Virus record (IMG/VR): IMGVR_UViG_3300022921_001235
Location: 1 to 61,620 of that record
Source: a virus
Reading direction: 5' to 3' (one strand)
DNA length: 61,620 bases
Part shown: piece after piece, positions 15,807-23,986 of the stretch
Layout of the letters: each line of letters starts with the position of its first letter
Numbering within the stretch: the stretch's first letter is position 1
Notes under the pieces: model-generated
Told to the model about the DNA's origin: nothing
What the model saw: only the letters and a program-made list of their open reading frames with translations
Database searches by the model: none
Translations under genes and position numbers: made by a program

Positions 15807-16267
15807 TAGAATGTAAAGTCTCCTGGTCCTGGGATTGTTACTTCAGTATATCCATCTGGGCCATCTACAGTTAGTGTGATACTGCCTGTTTCTTCGTCCT
15901 TGACCCAAGTAATAGTTGCGCCTTCTACTTCTGTGGTGCCGCCGCTTGAACAATCAATGCCTGTGTCTTCTCCGCAAGCTGCAAACATATTGTCCACCAT
16001 CTGCTTTGATAGTGTTGCATAGATGCGTGATTCTAAGTTACGAATGAATTTGTTCAACACACTGTTTTCAAGTTCACGCTCAATACGTGCTGCTTCAGCT
16101 TCTTCGGCTTTGCGTATATCGTCTCTGCGATTGAATTCCAGTTGCTCGATGCTTAGTACATGAGCACTATATCCCTGTCCGCTGAAACTAGGATTGTTGA
16201 AATTGTGAACTAGGTCTGCGCTTGCTATTGTTGGTAGTAGTATTAGAATTGCTAATAAACATTTCAT
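15806..16267 (-). CDS. csgF: CsgF-like curli assembly protein
   Basis: 153 residues (E. coli CsgF 138). Signal peptide of about 17, then the hallmark FNNPSFSG (23-30) right after cleavage, which in CsgF plugs into the CsgG channel. A helical middle (about 45-95, SVLNKFIRNLESRIYATLSKQMVDNMF) and a beta-rich end (TITWVKDEETGSITLTV). Two Cys (near 98 and 105) are extra. First gene of the curli-type operon, directly behind a consensus late promoter. Confidence 0.9.
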   Translation of the reverse strand: MKCLLAILILLPTIASADLVHNFNNPSFSGQGYSAHVLSIEQLEFNRRDDIRKAEEAEAARIERELENSVLNKFIRNLESRIYATLSKQMVDNMFAACGEDTGIDCSSGGTTEVEGATITWVKDEETGSITLTVDGPDGYTEVTIPGPGDFTF

Positions 16268-16285
16268 TGGAAGCCCTCCAATACT

Positions 16286-16293
16286 ATTTATAT
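16286..16293 (-). promoter_or_regulatory. T4-type late promoter TATAAATA
   Basis: Exact TATAAATA 19 bases before the csgF start, followed by a GGAGGGC ribosome site. Confidence 0.7.
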
Positions 16294-17358
16294 CATTGCC
16301 TTGTTAAGTGTAAGCTGCGCCCATTGTTCACGTCCTGCACCTGCTTGTGTAGGAATAATACTAATAGCCAATCCGCCAGCATGTCCACCTTGTCTAAATG
16401 CTGCTAGATCATTTGCATTACGCAACATTGCAGTCTTTTGATTGGGAATACTCATTAGCAACAATGCATCAAAGTTGTCTCTGTTTTTGTACCATTCAAA
16501 GTTTTGTGCTAGATATGTAAGTTCAACTTGACTTGCATCTTCAGTTGTTGCAACTTTGTCTGCAATAGGACCAGCATAGTTTTCCATGTCCATTTGCAAC
16601 AAATCCAGCATCAATGATTTTCTAATCTTTTGATTGTTTGGATCACTTGTAGGAAGATCTGTGTTCAATGCTTGCATAAATGGACCTAGTCCTAAACTAC
16701 CACCTTTGGCACCAATAGCACCAATCACAGTTGGTAGTTTTTCTTTATACTTTTCCAACACTGCACGTTTGGCTTTTTGAGATCCGCCGCCGTATCCAAT
16801 ACGTCCGCCGCTTGAACTCATTGCTGCTTTAAGTTCTACTTTACCAATGCCGTCAATCTCAAGATCACCTTCACCTGCTGCTAGACGCACTTTGTTGGAA
16901 AGGCATGCAAGTCCATATTCGCCTGGACCTTTTTGCTTTTTACCAACACCATATGCCGCTAGTTTTCTAAATGCTGCTGATCCAACTTCGTCGCCAAAGA
17001 CTGCGCTAAACGTGTTTAGTGGTTTTGATAATGCACCAATATCTACTGCGCCACCTTGCTCTAAACGCTTTAGCAATGTATCCATTGTTTTGTAGTCGCT
17101 TTCAATAGTGCTAAAGATTTTTGTCATGTCTTGGCGAATTAATAGTTTTTCTTTGTCGCCCATGTTTTCGTCTTGTAGAGGAATATCAAATGCGCTATCA
17201 ATGTTTGTACTAATAGTTCCACTGTTGAGGATTTTCCAAATTCTATCCAACAAGTTTGCTTCGTCTTGATTGTCAGCACTCAGGCCAGAAATAGTTGATA
17301 TAATCTGTTCTTTTTCTTGTCCTAAGTCTTCATATTCTACAAGGTCTTTATAACGCAT
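16288..17358 (-). CDS. Phage protein with PD-(D/E)XK nuclease-like core
   Basis: 356 residues. The stretch GPGEYG (144-149), GEGDLEI (162-168) and VELKAAM (174-180) gives the E...D...ExK order (E147, D165, E175, K177) of PD-(D/E)XK nucleases. The first 110 residues are helical and acidic; the last 150 are helical with a GGHAGGLAISIIPTQ segment. No matching partner gene nearby. It could be a DNA-processing enzyme or a virion-packaged nuclease. The motif is visible; the function is inferred. Confidence 0.6.
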   Translation of the reverse strand: MRYKDLVEYEDLGQEKEQIISTISGLSADNQDEANLLDRIWKILNSGTISTNIDSAFDIPLQDENMGDKEKLLIRQDMTKIFSTIESDYKTMDTLLKRLEQGGAVDIGALSKPLNTFSAVFGDEVGSAAFRKLAAYGVGKKQKGPGEYGLACLSNKVRLAAGEGDLEIDGIGKVELKAAMSSSGGRIGYGGGSQKAKRAVLEKYKEKLPTVIGAIGAKGGSLGLGPFMQALNTDLPTSDPNNQKIRKSLMLDLLQMDMENYAGPIADKVATTEDASQVELTYLAQNFEWYKNRDNFDALLLMSIPNQKTAMLRNANDLAAFRQGGHAGGLAISIIPTQAGAGREQWAQLTLNKAMI

Positions 17359-17377
17359 TTTTAACTCCTAAGTAATG

Positions 17378-17385
17378 TATTTATT
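17378..17385 (-). promoter_or_regulatory. T4-type late promoter core (AATAAATA)
   Basis: AATAAATA 20 bases before the start at 17358, overlapping the last codons of the bilin reductase gene. Confidence 0.45.
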
Positions 17386-18067
17386 CGATATCAGGAAATA
17401 AACATTCTTGTACGAATACTCTTACATCTTCTTCATCGAGTCCTAAACTTGTCATTGTTTTAGGAGTATGTGGATTTTGTTTTTGATAATGTGCATAACG
17501 ATTTTGTGCTGCTTTGCCAGCTTCAGTATTACCTGTTCCGTTGTAGGAACCAATGTATTCTAAATAGTTGTCAATACTGTCAAAACTTAGTTCCACAAGT
17601 TGTTCTAGTTCTTCAGTGCTGTTTACATTACCTGCTGCAACCATATGTTTAGTAAATATAGCCTTTGCCCATTCTGGTAATTCACGTGGCTTGCGCCATT
17701 CTAGTTTTGCTACTTCATCTCCAAAATCATCAATCATTTCATGATACTCCAAAGACGTTGGAGAGTAATCATGGAAGTAACCTGTGATTTTGTTTTTACC
17801 TGCAATAACATCTAATCCAAAGATAGGACCGTCATTGTCCAAGTGAGGAAACACACAGCAATGCATCATCCACAAACCTTTGCTGTCTCGTGCATCAACT
17901 ACGTCAATGTGGGCTCTACGATAGTTCTCACTGGTCCATACACGGTTGATCCAACCTGGTTGATTAAATCTATCCATGCCCATTTCGTTGTATTCTTGAC
18001 CAGTTGCATCAAAACGTTCGATCAATCTATCTTGTATTTTAATCAGTGTATCCCAAACTTCACTCAC
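17381..18067 (-). CDS. pcyX: Ferredoxin-dependent bilin reductase, PcyX/PcyA/PebS family
   Basis: 228 residues, usual family length. Landmarks: LWMMHCCVFPHLDNDGP (65-81), IFGLDVIAG (82-90, central Asp85), KITGYFHDYSPT (93-104) and a C-terminal YAHYQKQNPHTPKT segment. These enzymes reduce biliverdin IXalpha with electrons from ferredoxin. The partner heme oxygenase is encoded just upstream with an 8-base overlap. Phage-borne relatives make phycoerythrobilin (PebS, PcyX) or phycocyanobilin (PcyA). The PcyX label rests on my recollection that this subgroup was described from marine phages of heterotrophic bacteria; the exact product cannot be read here. Confidence 0.82.
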   Translation of the reverse strand: MSEVWDTLIKIQDRLIERFDATGQEYNEMGMDRFNQPGWINRVWTSENYRRAHIDVVDARDSKGLWMMHCCVFPHLDNDGPIFGLDVIAGKNKITGYFHDYSPTSLEYHEMIDDFGDEVAKLEWRKPRELPEWAKAIFTKHMVAAGNVNSTEELEQLVELSFDSIDNYLEYIGSYNGTGNTEAGKAAQNRYAHYQKQNPHTPKTMTSLGLDEEDVRVFVQECLFPDIE

Positions 18068-18599
18068 TGTCTAACTCCTCAAATAGTTGCATTGCAAACT
18101 CAAAACATGTGTTTGCTTCATCTGCCATGTCGTCTGTAAGCATAGCACGTACTGTAGTTTTTAGTTCTTCTACATTATTAAACTCATACATCTTGCCGCT
18201 GCCTGGATTACGCTTTTTAATCATTTGGCCGCCATACATATCACCAAAGTGACGTACATACAAGTGTGCTAGAAACTCTTCTCGGTCTTTCATATGCATA
18301 CAATAGTCTGTATAGTCTGCAACAACTTGACACAGCAAGTCTCCGTTGCGTTCAATACTATGTGCAGTTTCTAGTTCTTCAACGTCTGCACGGATTGCAT
18401 CTGCTCTTGCAATATCTTCAATGCCTTCTAATACACCATATGTTTTTGCTTGGCTTTCCAGCACAGCATACATTACATATTGATTGTACAAATATCTATG
18501 ATACTCTTCTGGTGTCATGCCGTGTAGCAGTTTGCGGGCATGTTCTGTACGTTCTGCTTTCTGGTGATTAGCCCAGGTAAGTTCTTTAAGTTTGCTCAT
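18060..18599 (-). CDS. ho1: Heme oxygenase (biliverdin-forming)
   Basis: 179 residues. Proximal heme ligand His12 in ANHQKAERTEHARKLL and the distal-helix signature HLYVRHFGDMYGGQMI (about 96-111) are intact. It opens heme to biliverdin IXalpha, CO and iron, using ferredoxin as reductant. It overlaps ClpS upstream by 4 bases and the bilin reductase downstream by 8, so heme to biliverdin to phycobilin is encoded in one unit. Shorter than cyanobacterial HO1 (about 240), as is usual for phage copies. CO, iron release or the pigment could be the benefit. Confidence 0.93.
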   Translation of the reverse strand: MSKLKELTWANHQKAERTEHARKLLHGMTPEEYHRYLYNQYVMYAVLESQAKTYGVLEGIEDIARADAIRADVEELETAHSIERNGDLLCQVVADYTDYCMHMKDREEFLAHLYVRHFGDMYGGQMIKKRNPGSGKMYEFNNVEELKTTVRAMLTDDMADEANTCFEFAMQLFEELDSE

Positions 18600-18895
18600 T
18601 CTTCCTCTAACTTGATTTGTAAATGAAATCCGTGATTTCGTGATAGGGTTACTGTTTCAGTTGTTTTCATTTCAGCAACTTCGTGTGAATACACACCAAC
18701 AACACCACTGCCTTCTTCGTGTACTTGCATGGTTATTTGCATAGCACTATCTGGTGTATGTTTAAAAATATTTACTAATACTGCAATAACAAAATCCATT
18801 GGAGTAGCGTCATCATTTAAAAATATTACTTTATATTTCTTTGGTTCTTCAAGATCAATTTTAATTCGTTCATCTAGTTTTACATCTGCGCTCAT
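18596..18895 (-). CDS. clpS: ClpS adaptor protein
   Basis: 99 residues. YKVIFLNDDATPMDFV (21-36) carries the Asn-Asp-Asp of the N-degron pocket; the middle ALVNIFKHT and VHEEGSGVVGVYSHEVAE (58-75) match ClpS, including the His near 59. ClpS binds ClpA and delivers proteins with Leu, Phe, Trp or Tyr at the N-terminus to ClpAP. A phage copy could redirect host proteolysis. The N-terminal 18 residues that switch ClpA are present. It is followed by heme oxygenase in the same operon. Confidence 0.9.
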   Translation of the reverse strand: MSADVKLDERIKIDLEEPKKYKVIFLNDDATPMDFVIAVLVNIFKHTPDSAMQITMQVHEEGSGVVGVYSHEVAEMKTTETVTLSRNHGFHLQIKLEEE

Positions 18896-18914
18896 TTTTA
18901 TCTCCTAGTAAAAT

Positions 18915-18936
18915 GGGGGAGATATTTCACTCCCCC
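18915..18936 (-). terminator. Stem-loop after Hsp20 gene
   Basis: GGGGGAG and CTCCCCC form a 7-bp GC stem with an 8-base loop, followed on the minus strand by ATTTTACT. It lies between Hsp20 and ClpS and probably ends or attenuates the Hsp20 transcript. Confidence 0.6.
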
Positions 18937-18943
18937 TAGACTG

Positions 18944-19390
18944 TTAGCCTTCGATTTCATCAAACTGTTTGATTGCAATCTTCTTTGGTTTTTGTGCTTC
19001 TGGTACATTACGCACCAAGTGAATGTTGAGCATACCGAGTTCTAATGTTGCATTTTCAACTTCGATATGCTCGGCTAATGTAAACTGTCTACGGAAGTTG
19101 CGACCGCCGATTCCTTTGTGTAGATAGTTTACTTCCTCGTCTCCTTTTGGAGCATTACCTTCAACAGTCAGCACATTCTTTTCTAATGTGATGTCTAGGT
19201 TGTCCATACCAAAACCGGCAACTGCCAACGAAATCATATATTCGTTTTCATTGATTTCTACTACGTTGTATGGTGGATAACCTGTGCTCTTTGTATTCTC
19301 AAATGCTCGATTCATTTCATCAAACATTCTATCAAAGCCTACAGTGGCACGGTGAAGTTGGGGTAAGTCTAGTGTTGTTAATCTTGTCAT
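18944..19390 (-). CDS. hsp20: Small heat-shock protein Hsp20 (IbpA-like)
   Basis: 148 residues. N-terminal FDRMFDEMNRAFENT, then YPPYNVVEINENEYMISLAVAGF (about 38-60), VLTVEGNAP (about 73-81) and LHKGIGGRNFRRQFTL (about 90-105) are the alpha-crystallin core landmarks; the C-terminal KPKKIAI holds an IxI-like assembly motif. It holds unfolding proteins in soluble form. Common in T4-like marine phages, where it may help virion assembly. A late-type promoter core lies at 19446-19453. Confidence 0.93.
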   Translation of the reverse strand: MTRLTTLDLPQLHRATVGFDRMFDEMNRAFENTKSTGYPPYNVVEINENEYMISLAVAGFGMDNLDITLEKNVLTVEGNAPKGDEEVNYLHKGIGGRNFRRQFTLAEHIEVENATLELGMLNIHLVRNVPEAQKPKKIAIKQFDEIEG

Positions 19391-19444
19391 TTTGTTTCTC
19401 CTTATAAAGCAAGAATAATGTTGGATCCATTTTTGGCATCCAGT

Positions 19445-20569
19445 TTATTTACCAATTGTCGATCCTTCATAGACCGAATTGTGTGTTTGTGTACAACGAA
19501 TAAATGTTGCACACTTAGGCAGTTGCTTGATTGTTTTAGCACCTGCATATGTGCAAGTACTACGCACACCTCCTAGAATGTCCTGTACCGTAGCGGCTAC
19601 AGCACCTCTATAAGGCACAAGCACTGTGCGTCCTTCTGACGAGCGATAATCTTTCAATCCGCCAAAATGCTTTGTGTTTGCTGCTTCACTACTCATACCG
19701 TAGAACTGTACAAACTGTTTCATTTCTCTTACTCGATGACCTTCGTATTGTAATTCATTCGTTTCATAGAACTTACTAATAACTTCGCCGCCGCCTTCAT
19801 CGTGTCCGGCAAGCATACCGCCAAGCATTACAAAGTCTGCGCCGGCAGCAAAAGCCTTAGCCACGTCACCAGGGCAGGTACAGCCGCCATCAGCAATAAT
19901 ATGTCCACCAAGACCATGAGCCGCATCGGCACATTCGATAACAGCACTAAGCTGAGGATACCCCACGCCAGTCTGAATGCGAGTAGTGCATACACTACCA
20001 GGGCCAATTCCCACTTTAACGATATCTGCTCCAGCAAGTATAAGTTCCTCCGTCATTTCTCTTGTTACTACATTTCCAGCAATGATTACAATATGTGGTA
20101 ATGCTTTGCGCACATCACGCACTCGAGATGCAAAATGCTCCGAGTATCCGTTTGCAATATCCATACACACGTACTTGATCATACCTGGTGCTTTATCGTA
20201 TACCATACACAACTTTTCAAAGTCTGTATAACTTGTACCAATACTCATTGCAACATTATCTGTACGCTGATAAATACCTGCATTAAAGTATTCTACAAGT
20301 TCATCTACTGAGTAAGTTTTAACCAAGCAAGTAAACATGTCACCTTCAGCAAGTTTGTCAGCCATTTCAAATGTGCCAACACCATCCATGTTAGCAGCCA
20401 TAATAGGAATGCCACGATAGTGATAGTTTGGAATACGCAGACCTGGCTCATAGTTACGAAAGTTTGTTTTACGTTCTAAACTTACTTCACTACGACTTTT
20501 AAGTGTACTTCGCTTGGGACGTATTAGCACATCCTTATAATCAAGTTTGACATCTTCTTCGATGCGCAT
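19445..20569 (-). CDS. guaC: GMP reductase
   Basis: 374 residues (E. coli GuaC 347). Start [23 protein letters not shown] and the block [25 protein letters not shown] (about 182-206) with catalytic Cys194 are clear; [31 protein letters not shown] and FYGMSSEAA follow. The CBS domains of IMP dehydrogenase are absent, and FYGMSS plus length favour GMP reductase. It makes IMP from GMP with NADPH, which would rebalance purines toward adenine for an AT-rich genome. It lies 12 bases after bS21. Confidence 0.92.
   Translation of the reverse strand: MRIEEDVKLDYKDVLIRPKRSTLKSRSEVSLERKTNFRNYEPGLRIPNYHYRGIPIMAANMDGVGTFEMADKLAEGDMFTCLVKTYSVDELVEYFNAGIYQRTDNVAMSIGTSYTDFEKLCMVYDKAPGMIKYVCMDIANGYSEHFASRVRDVRKALPHIVIIAGNVVTREMTEELILAGADIVKVGIGPGSVCTTRIQTGVGYPQLSAVIECADAAHGLGGHIIADGGCTCPGDVAKAFAAGADFVMLGGMLAGHDEGGGEVISKFYETNELQYEGHRVREMKQFVQFYGMSSEAANTKHFGGLKDYRSSEGRTVLVPYRGAVAATVQDILGGVRSTCTYAGAKTIKQLPKCATFIRCTQTHNSVYEGSTIGK
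19446..19453 (-). promoter_or_regulatory. T4-type late promoter core (GGTAAATA)
   Basis: GGTAAATA spanning the last codons of guaC, 55 bases before the Hsp20 start. Confidence 0.4.
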
Positions 20570-20581
20570 GTTATATTCCTT

Positions 20582-20824
20582 CTACAAGTTTTCTTGATCT
20601 TTAATACGTTTTTTCTTATATCTACGAATTGCTGCTTGTTTCTCTAGGCGCTTTTTGGTGCCTTTTGATTGGAAAAACTCTTTAGCACGTAGCTCTTGAA
20701 GAATACCATCTTCAGCAATCTTTTTCTTAAATCTGCGCAATGCTTTGTTAAAATCTCCGTTACGTACTTCTACACGCATACCTGAAACGATAGCATTTTT
20801 TTCGTCATGTTTATTTTTACTCAT
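20582..20824 (-). CDS. rpsU: Ribosomal protein bS21
   Basis: 80 residues. GMRVEVRNGDFNKALRRFKKKIAEDGILQELRAKEFFQSKGTKK matches bS21, including the ALRRFKK core; the tail is very basic (RRYKKKRIKDQENL). bS21 sits on the 30S platform near the anti-SD helix and affects start-site choice. Phage bS21 is known in marine viruses. It follows a 128-aa gene by 0 bases and has a sigma70-like promoter inside that gene (20888-20917). Confidence 0.93.
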   Translation of the reverse strand: MSKNKHDEKNAIVSGMRVEVRNGDFNKALRRFKKKIAEDGILQELRAKEFFQSKGTKKRLEKQAAIRRYKKKRIKDQENL

Positions 20825-21211
20825 TTAATCCTCTTTGAGTTTATCATACAACCAATCTAAGTTGTATATTCTATTAACGCTAAGTATATTATATGGCGTA
20901 ACCTCGTCATTTGTCAAGTAAAAAGTATTTGGTAGGCTAACAAAATAAGTAGCCAAATTTCTTTCTATTGTGTCTAGGTTATCAATATCTAATATTGTAT
21001 AATCTACAAAGCGTGATATATTAAGTAGCCAGTCATATTTTCTTTCTTCATCATCTTTTGGATCATAAAGGTATATGTTCATTGGGCTATTAAAATTTTT
21101 CAACAAGTTTTGAAACTGGTCTCGTACTCCAACACTAGGCTGAACTAATAAGAACGAAGTTGATTTATTGTGTATTACATCTGGTGGTGTAATAACATTA
21201 ATTTTTGTCAT
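20825..21211 (-). CDS. Hypothetical protein, 128 aa
   Basis: Mixed alpha/beta protein (MTKINVITPPDVIHNKSTSFLLVQPS ... YDWLLNISRFVDYTILDIDNLDTIERNLATYFVSLPNTFYLTNDEV). The pattern of strand, helix and TILDID could fit a small nucleotide- or kinase-like fold, but no catalytic motif is seen. Overlaps the membrane protein gene upstream by 14 bases. Not recognised. Confidence 0.6.
   Translation of the reverse strand: MTKINVITPPDVIHNKSTSFLLVQPSVGVRDQFQNLLKNFNSPMNIYLYDPKDDEERKYDWLLNISRFVDYTILDIDNLDTIERNLATYFVSLPNTFYLTNDEVTPYNILSVNRIYNLDWLYDKLKED
20888..20917 (-). promoter_or_regulatory. Sigma70-like promoter inside a gene, for rpsU-guaC
   Basis: TTGACA (20912-20917), 18-base spacer, TATAAT (20888-20893), about 60 bases before the rpsU start and inside the 128-aa gene. 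Confidence 0.6.
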
Positions 21212-23033
21212 AATCTTCCCAAGGCAAATAATCTGTCCTACCTTGTATATATCGTTCTTTGTGATACTTTACTGTATCATTTGGATTGTCTTGTTTCCAT
21301 TTTTGTTTATTTTCTTTGTAAGTGTTATCGTAAAGTTCACGTTCTTCTAAGTCTTGTCTTCGTTCTTCCAAAACTCCTCCGGGCAACATTCCTCCATCAT
21401 TGACGGTTCTACTTGCGGTATCATTGCTTTCAATTGTTCTGTGGTCATTCCTGGTGTATGAGGTTGAATTATCTCTGTCATTTCCGGCAATGTAGCTGCG
21501 GGCGTAACTGTCTTTCCAATCATCCCTGCCATCATTAGATCTATTAGTGTTGTCATTTAGTTCTTCCTGTTGGGCCTGTCCCTGTCGAGGATACTCCTGA
21601 CGGCGCATCTCGAATGTGGTTTGGCTCGCTATGAGCAGAAGTACTGCTAATGGATCGAATACAAATATGATTGTTATTATTACCCATCTTACTGCTTCCT
21701 CTAGTATATCCTTGTCAGCTGTTTCTCCGTAGATAAACTCTGCTAGGTATTTTACTGGTCCTACTTCTGCTTCTAGTTTTCTATACTCAGTCTGTAAAGT
21801 ATACTTTTGTTCTGTAAGTGTGTCAATGGTATTATTTGCTAATACTATCTTTTCTTGTTGTTGTGCAATAGTAGCTTCAACTGCGGCATCCTTGCCCACA
21901 GTTAAACTATTGCGTAAACTTTGTATAAGTGTGTTTGATTGTGCTATCTGTGCATCTGCACCAGCACGAATTCTTTGTACTTCTTCTCTTGCTTTTGTTA
22001 TAACAGGAGACTCTGTGTTGCGTACTTGATCAATAGTTGCCAATACTTCTAGTTGACGATTTTTGACGGCTTGTGTTTGCTCGTTGCGTATGTTGCTTAC
22101 AAGGTTGGTTAGTCGTGTGCGTTCTGTATCAACTATGCTTTGTGCTGTAGCACGTAGTTGTGCTACCTGTGCTTGTAGTTCGCCTATTCTAGCACGTTGC
22201 TGTGTTATCCATGTATCTGCTGACCTACGTGTGTTTGGACCTGCATTGCCGTCTGCGTTTGCTCCAATGGTACGCTGTGCAGATGCTATTTGATCACGCT
22301 CTCTACTAGCAAGTTGTCCTTCAACTTTTACAATACTATTTTCTATGCTGTTGATTTGTGCTAACACAGGGTCTACTGCACTAACATCAACACTCAGTTG
22401 TGCAATGCGTGATTCGTACTGTGTTGCTTGTATATCTAATCTACGTAGTTCTTCATCAAGTGCAGTTAGTTGTTCTTCGTATGGTTGTGTACGTTCGCTG
22501 TCTAATGTTCTTGCTGCTTGAATGATGGCGTTCTGTTCTGCAATAGCAGGTTCAATGCGTGTGTATGCTGTATCAATACGCTGTTGTTCTCTATCTATTT
22601 GTGCTTGTATTTCATCGTTGCCTGCGCCTACACTAGCTTCTGCTTCTAGTATACGTTCTTCTGCTCGCTCAATGATTGCTTCTTGTCTATCAAGTTCTTC
22701 ATCAATACGCTCTAGTTGTGCAACACCTTCGGTGGCAGCAGCAGTTTGTTCAATGTGTGCTTTGCTGAGATATCCAAAAATACCCATGCTTGTAATAAAC
22801 ATCAATATCACTGTAGCAATAGTTAGATAACTCTTTAACCACCATTTAGCTTGGTTCCAATATCTATGTAACCACACCGCAGTTACAAGTTTTCCTATTT
22901 CTAGTACGCCGCCCATGATCATAATAGGTACCGCGGCGGCGGCAAAAATAGCTACTAGTCCGCTAACGCTGTAGTAGATGGCAACGGCGCTGATCGACAG
23001 CGCCGTTATGAGTACAAGTATTCCAAATATCAT
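21198..23033 (-). CDS. Large membrane protein with long coiled coil
   Basis: 611 residues. Three N-terminal helices (about 4-24, 28-50 and 70-90), then a Gln/Glu/Arg/Ala-rich coiled coil (about 95-430, VAQLERIDEELDRQEAIIERAEERI ...), then another helix (about 455-480, IITIIFVFDPLAVLLLIASQTTF) and a disordered Asn/Asp/Arg/Tyr-rich tail. Similar proteins are common in T4-like marine phages with unknown function; the layout suggests a membrane-anchored scaffold that spans or reshapes the envelope. It precedes bS21 and follows the cell-wall hydrolase in the transcription order. Confidence 0.7.
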   Translation of the reverse strand: MIFGILVLITALSISAVAIYYSVSGLVAIFAAAAVPIMIMGGVLEIGKLVTAVWLHRYWNQAKWWLKSYLTIATVILMFITSMGIFGYLSKAHIEQTAAATEGVAQLERIDEELDRQEAIIERAEERILEAEASVGAGNDEIQAQIDREQQRIDTAYTRIEPAIAEQNAIIQAARTLDSERTQPYEEQLTALDEELRRLDIQATQYESRIAQLSVDVSAVDPVLAQINSIENSIVKVEGQLASRERDQIASAQRTIGANADGNAGPNTRRSADTWITQQRARIGELQAQVAQLRATAQSIVDTERTRLTNLVSNIRNEQTQAVKNRQLEVLATIDQVRNTESPVITKAREEVQRIRAGADAQIAQSNTLIQSLRNSLTVGKDAAVEATIAQQQEKIVLANNTIDTLTEQKYTLQTEYRKLEAEVGPVKYLAEFIYGETADKDILEEAVRWVIITIIFVFDPLAVLLLIASQTTFEMRRQEYPRQGQAQQEELNDNTNRSNDGRDDWKDSYARSYIAGNDRDNSTSYTRNDHRTIESNDTASRTVNDGGMLPGGVLEERRQDLEERELYDNTYKENKQKWKQDNPNDTVKYHKERYIQGRTDYLPWEDYDKN

Positions 23034-23045
23034 ATTATATTTATG

Positions 23046-23543
23046 CTATTCCCAACGATAGAAAATATGCGCACCTATCCTACCGACTAGTTGTAGTGTC
23101 GATGCCCATCTTGGTTTTACATATGTAGCGTGATAGTGTGTAGCACCTTCTGTGATGCCACGATATTTGTCTTCAAACACCATTTGATATGCTAACATTT
23201 GTGCATCAATCCATAAATCTTCATTTTGTGGCCTGTCGTTTTTTCCATCGCAATACCAGCTGAATTGACACTGGTTACGTATCATTGCACCGCTAGGATG
23301 CTGCCTGCCTTGCTTAACTACTTCGCAAATAGTATTAGGATAACGTGTGTCGCGCACACGATTTTGCACCACGTCTGCTACTGCCACACGATCTGCCAAG
23401 GTACTACCACGAGCCTCATAGTAGATATTCAGCGCCATACAATACGCTTGTGGATATTCTTCTTCTGTATACAAGTTTGTAGTTTGTGCTTGTGCCGCAT
23501 TGGCTACAATCAGCATTACTGCTGCTATAATATAAAACTTCAT
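23046..23543 (-). CDS. SleB-type cell-wall hydrolase (endolysin candidate)
   Basis: 165 residues. Signal peptide of about 19 (MKFYIIAAVMLIVANAAQA). Hydrolase_2 landmarks: AYCMALNIYYEARGS (33-47, catalytic Glu43), VADVVQNRVRDTRYPNTICEVV (55-76) and a late GATHYHATYVKPRW segment. It cleaves peptidoglycan glycan strands. The signal peptide suggests export to the periplasm through Sec, so it may act as a signal-arrest type lysin without a classical holin. Cys35 and other Cys could form disulfides. Confidence 0.88.
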   Translation of the reverse strand: MKFYIIAAVMLIVANAAQAQTTNLYTEEEYPQAYCMALNIYYEARGSTLADRVAVADVVQNRVRDTRYPNTICEVVKQGRQHPSGAMIRNQCQFSWYCDGKNDRPQNEDLWIDAQMLAYQMVFEDKYRGITEGATHYHATYVKPRWASTLQLVGRIGAHIFYRWE

Positions 23544-23569
23544 GTTCTTACCTCAATGATTGATTTTGT

Positions 23570-23923
23570 TTATCGACGCATACTTGCGATGTCTTTTGCA
23601 TCTTCTTTTTTATCTGCGAAGATTGGTACCATATTACTTTTATGCATAGTTGCAATACCTAACAACTGACGCTCGCCTGAATACGTCAATGATTCTTTTG
23701 CAGGACCGTGGCCTGCAATCTTGTTGCTTAGTGGTACTGTGTTACTTGTTTTATAATCTGGTATCTCATTTGTGTGTTTGGCTGTGCTTTTGCCTACACC
23801 CATCTTTACAAGCCACTGCTCATGTTCTGCTTGTGCGTTTTGTAGTCTTTTGTTTTTGCTTTGTTTCTGTTTACGATTGTAACGAGTGGTGGTCATATAA
23901 GGACCAACTAGTTGCATTGTCAT
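23570..23923 (-). CDS. Conserved-looking basic phage protein, 117 aa
   Basis: Starts MTMQLVGPYMTTTRYNRKQKQSKNKRL after GGAG. Basic N-terminus, and motifs PDYKTSNTVPLSNKIAGHGPAKESLTYSG and LGIATMHKSNMVPIF. I have an impression of similar proteins in T4-like cyanophages and pelagiphages, with unknown role. The promoter at 23957-23985 marks it as early or middle. Confidence 0.65.
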   Translation of the reverse strand: MTMQLVGPYMTTTRYNRKQKQSKNKRLQNAQAEHEQWLVKMGVGKSTAKHTNEIPDYKTSNTVPLSNKIAGHGPAKESLTYSGERQLLGIATMHKSNMVPIFADKKEDAKDIASMRR

Positions 23924-23956
23924 AAAAAAACTCCTGCTAGTGTTTCTACTCTAAGT

Positions 23957-23985
23957 AATATAGCAGGAGTTTAGTTGAATGTCAA
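23957..23985 (-). promoter_or_regulatory. Sigma70-like promoter
   Basis: TTGACA (23980-23985), 17-base spacer, TATATT (23957-23962), 34 bases before the start at 23923; it follows directly after the stop of the 78-aa gene. Confidence 0.65.
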
Positions 23986-23986
23986 C

